Shown one piece after another: positions 7,000 through 10,740 of a DNA stretch of 10,740 nucleotides. The notes under the pieces are model-generated. The model worked only from the letters and a program-made list of their open reading frames with translations. It did not search any database and was not told where the DNA came from. The DNA is taken from assembly GCA_000697335.1 (NCBI GenBank), contig JNEM01012722.1, positions 1 through 10,740 of the forward strand, in the 5' to 3' direction. This stretch comes from Conidiobolus incongruus B7586. Taxonomy: Eukaryota; Entomophthoromycota; Entomophthoromycetes; Entomophthorales; Conidiobolaceae. The position numbers were made by a program, and so were the translations under genes. Within the stretch, counting starts at the first letter, position 1. Each line of letters begins with the position of its first letter.

Positions 7000-9950
7000 T
7001 TTTGGAATATAAATTACTATAATTAAATATTTGCTAAAAGTGCTGAAATAACAAATAATTATTTAAATAAATATATAATTTTTATAAATAATCTATCAAA
7101 AGTTGAGTTGCTTATTTAATATATAAATATTCGCAATAATTATTTATTAAAGCAAATTAAAATAGCTTAAACTCATATATAATTATTAAGATGATTAAGA
7201 TATAATTACAAGGTTAAATAAGTCATAATAATTGCTTAATTTATAAAATCAATATCAATAGATAATATGCAATAAAATATGTCAATTATATCAATTTTCA
7301 ATTTTATGAGTTATATTTAATAAATAGGAATAAAACAATACCATATAAAGATTTAATATAAAATTCATTAGGCATTAAACAAATATTAATGAATTATAAA
7401 TCATCTTCAATTGAATTTTATAAAATTATCTTCACACTAAAGTTAAAACACTTCAAATATATAAAATGAATTGATTCTCCAAATACTATCACCTATAAAC
7501 CTTGAACATATACTTCATTAAAAATTATTATACTCTTTATTTTGTAAATGTAAACTAAGAATTTAAAAATTCAGGATTTTATAATTTTAATACGTTAGGT
7601 TTTTACAATACAAATTCAGAATAAAATTGACGATAGCATGAAAATTTTCATGATTAAAAAATAATATTATGATATAAATCATCAAGCATTTTAACTAAAG
7701 CTTTACTATATTCATTTTATTGAGTATTAAACTAAGTGTTTCTTTGTTTTTTATCCTATACTCTTCATTAAATGATATCATAAATTTTAGTATATTGAGA
7801 TATTTAACATAAAATTTATATCAACAACAACATATGCAAAAAAATATTCTAAAATTTTTCAAACCTATAAAAATTTAACAGGACTAAAACAAGTCTCAGA
7901 AAATTTATACTAAAAGAGATTTTTCTGTTCAACCGAGAATTATCCATGACACATTTCCATTTTACTACCATATCCAAATAAATTCAAAACATCTAGATCC
8001 CAATTAATATCACTGTATCACAAAGGGATATTGAATCTTATTAAATCATCACATGAGTACATATCACAAAGTAATGGTTATGACTCATGGATTTAACTAA
8101 TGATGTAAATTTCGGTGTATATATTAAATCGAGTTGATAAACATATATTAACATAACAAAGTTTTAAATCTTTCAATTTTTTAGTATTAGTTGTTTTATT
8201 AATTATGAATATATTGAAAGAAATAAATTATTAACTAAAATAAAAAATTTAAATATTATAATTTATAAAATCAAAAATTTCAATCCCTCATATTAATTTT
8301 AATCATATATTTTATAATTACAAAATAATATATGAATTAACATATAATAATAAAATCATAATACTGTGGGAATGATTTGGTTTTTCTTAAATTATATTAT
8401 ATTATATTATAATAACTATATATTTTACCAAATAAATTTTCTTAAATAGAAAAATATAAAAATTTCAAAGTATAAAATTGTGATTATTATATGAAAAATT
8501 CTTATTATTAAAATCATAAAATGAACTGATCATGTTATAAATATATGTAAATAAAGAATAATTCAGCTCTTAATAATTTAATTATATCGTTGTTTAAAAT
8601 TTACTAATAAAATTCATTTAAGTAATATCTATATTAGGCTTTTTGTTATTTGAAAATATATTCAAATATGTATTTATAGTAATAAAAATATGGATTAAAA
8701 ATAGTTTTTGATTTAATTAGTGGAATAAGTATAACAATAATCAATTGTTATGCTCATATCATTATTTCAAATATAATATGTTTAATATATATCCTAAATA
8801 AATTTTAAGCCAATTGAAATGAAAAATGATAATATATAAAATTATAGCTTTCTCTATAAAACAATAGAATGAAAATTAGTTGTTTATAATACCACAACTA
8901 GTTGAATCAACTATATATATAATAAATTCTAATGATTTATTTTATTTATATACAAACTGTACTTTTGGTATTATTAGAGTTCATTGACATGATCTATTGA
9001 TCAATTTATCGTTGAAAATAGCTGAAAAGTAGTATTATCACTAATTTTTAAATCAATTTCCAATTTTTATTATCAATAGTTATTGAAACTATCTAACAAC
9101 AATATTCTATATAAATTTCATTTATCGCTTTATATCACTTAAATGAAAAATTTTTTAATCATATTTTAAGGTTTTTTTTATTTTGTGTGAAAAATAAATT
9201 TTTCAAATTTTAATTGAATCAAAAATGATAAATTTATCAGAAATATATTTGATTTTAATACGGGTATATATCCTAAATCGGATTAAATTTTAAAATTTTG
9301 TGTAATATTAATATTATTGTGTGAATCTTAATGTTGGAATATATCTACTAAAATGAAAATAATATTATTTTGTAAATTAATTTCCTTTTTATATATTTTG
9401 ATTTATTGTTTTATTTTTTAAATTGATATTAATTGGATAATTTTTGTTATAAAGGAGATGACTAAATATGATCCCTTAATTTGGTAATTATTATTTCTTA
9501 ATATTATCCAAATGAATCTTAATTTGAATAATTAGAAAATATTGAATTTAACATACTTTATTTTTCATCTGATCACTTTATACAAGATGTGCATACAATT
9601 AGAAAATAAACGTTCGATACTAAATTTGAATATTGATTGTGGAGACTTGGTATAAAGATATAATCATATGTAAAATTCCAAGTTTAAGCATTCAGTATTA
9701 CAATACTTCTTTTTTGTAGCTTTCCAATGATGTAATTTGGGTGACAAAATTAATATATTGCTGTAGCTGCTTGTCAATATAATTAAAGAATACCTTTTTT
9801 GAAATTCAAATAAAAAATTTTAAACATTATATATAATTTAATCCTTGATAAATTTAATAAAACTCAAATTAAATCCAATTGTTATAATTAGAGTTATTAT
9901 TATAAATTTGTACCTTGGAAGATATATAGCATAAGTAATGAAATGGATCA
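7000..9950 (-). mobile_element. Ty1/copia retrotransposon fossil, minus strand, Gag-PR-INT-RT-RH order
   Basis: This is a decayed Ty1/copia element reading leftward. The remnants follow the copia order. A Gag-like start with YNNNSNYNNW lies at about 9875-9910, and a Gag-like stretch with QQYINFVTQI at about 9700-9787. A protease/integrase-junction segment with IPVLKSN at about 9225-9280 resembles the family's LYVPxLKxNLLS region. A reverse transcriptase region at about 7440-8060 includes a piece like the family's ETFSPVVK motif at about 7880-7900. RNase H-like pieces lie at about 7060-7145. Domain order separates it from Ty3/gypsy, where integrase follows RNase H. The internal region is shorter than in whole elements, so segments have been lost. 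It is broken many times and looks ancient. Terminal repeats and a primer-binding site were not identified. Confidence 0.65.
8391..8410. repeat. ATTAT microsatellite, 4 units
   Basis: Four perfect copies of the 5-base unit ATTAT lie within the region where the minus-strand copia fossil's integrase sequence should be. It is a simple tandem expansion in AT-rich DNA. Confidence 0.7.
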
Positions 9951-10740
9951 AAATAATTTTTAATCTTTTAATAATATCATGAATATATGATATACTAATT
10001 CTGATTCAAAATAATAAATATATCATAATACCTAATGTTTGTTATGGATCAGTAATATATTAATACAAATACAATGATTTGAATAAAAATATTTCAATCG
10101 AAATATTACACTCACGAGGAATATAAATTATGTATACTTAATAAAATATAGCATAAAAGTCAAACTTTAATTGACTTAATCTAAAATGGTAATAACTAAT
10201 TATTATTTTGATTTGATTTTATGTTATCCTTAGATGTTATCAGTTTAGAAAGAAAAAAAAATAATATTTTTAATTTTTTAATTTTTTAAACAAATTATAT
10301 ATAAAATATATAAATAATAAAATTAATATTTTCATATATTATTATTTTTTATTAAAATATTCTTTTTTAAAAATTTATAAACTAATTTAGCTATATTTAA
10401 ATAGAAATTATCAAAAAAATTTATTTTAATATTAATAAAACTCAGCCTATAATCCTTAAAATAATTTAAGATTATAAATATTTAATAAAGATAATACTAT
10501 ATCTAAAACTGCCATTTATTGCTAGATTTGTAAATAAAAAGCTAATAAGGATATTATTCAAAATTTATTAATATTTAAAATATTAATTATTACTATTCTT
10601 TTTTGAATTATTAATAAAATAGAATATATGTTAAAATATAACTTTTAATTTCATAATAAAAATTAATTTGGTAATTTGATATAAATTATATAAGTATATT
10701 ATATATTTCAAGGTTTAAAATAATTATGTTTAAAAATATA
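9951..10740. other. AT-rich stretch, nothing recognised
   Basis: The 5' terminal repeat and leader of the minus-strand copia fossil should begin here, but no repeat partner was found near 6100-7000. Sequence above about 10250 is among the most AT-rich in the window, with long A and T runs and no open frame of interest. Confidence 0.45.

Noticed and set aside
9333-9350. TGTTGGAATATATC as the start of a Ty1-type terminal repeat
   Set aside because: It lies inside the protease-side part of the minus-strand fossil, between Gag-like and integrase-like remnants, and is on the wrong strand for that element. No partner repeat was seen.
1-10740. tRNA, rRNA or other structured RNA genes
   Set aside because: No cloverleaf-forming GC-containing segment or rRNA-like block was seen. 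The few GC-richer patches are explained by the gene copies, the promoter island or the fossils.

Overview
The window is very AT-rich eukaryotic nuclear DNA. No bacterial operon layout, CRISPR array, rRNA or tRNA was recognised. The best guess is a fungus, possibly an ascomycete yeast. The main gene family looks like F-box/leucine-rich-repeat proteins of the fungal type, one promoter looks yeast-like (pyrimidine-rich tract, TATAAA, AGGGG and TTCnnGAA boxes), and the mobile fossils are Ty1/copia. The species cannot be named from the sequence. Glutamine is written CAA in the coding remnants, so a ciliate-type code is unlikely.

Layout, left to right. (1) 1-392: AT-rich sequence with no recognisable gene. 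(2) 393-1718, minus strand: an F-box/LRR-like host gene whose frame runs 442 codons without an indel but is cut by three in-frame stops (copy A). (3) About 1729-2000: the least AT-rich intergenic stretch, with a plausible promoter for copy A. (4) 2000-3050: AT-rich sequence with one weak copia-like scrap. (5) 3054 to about 4280, minus strand: a second, more decayed copy of the same gene (copy B), with several frame changes and stops. (6) About 4700-6100, plus strand: a heavily decayed Ty1/copia fossil with integrase-end, reverse transcriptase and possible RNase H remnants. (7) About 6100-7000: AT-rich sequence between the two fossils. (8) About 7000-9950, minus strand: a second Ty1/copia fossil with Gag-like, protease/integrase-junction, reverse transcriptase and RNase H-like remnants in the expected order. 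The two fossils face each other 3' end to 3' end. (9) About 9950-10740: AT-rich sequence with nothing recognised.

The window appears to be a decaying, gene-poor compartment: an old tandem duplication of an F-box/LRR gene beside old retroelements. No gene here can be called intact with confidence. The most informative signal is the pair of gene copies at different stages of decay. Two stop codons in copy B fall exactly on CAA glutamine codons of copy A in a gap-free alignment, which points to C-to-T mutation as part of the decay.
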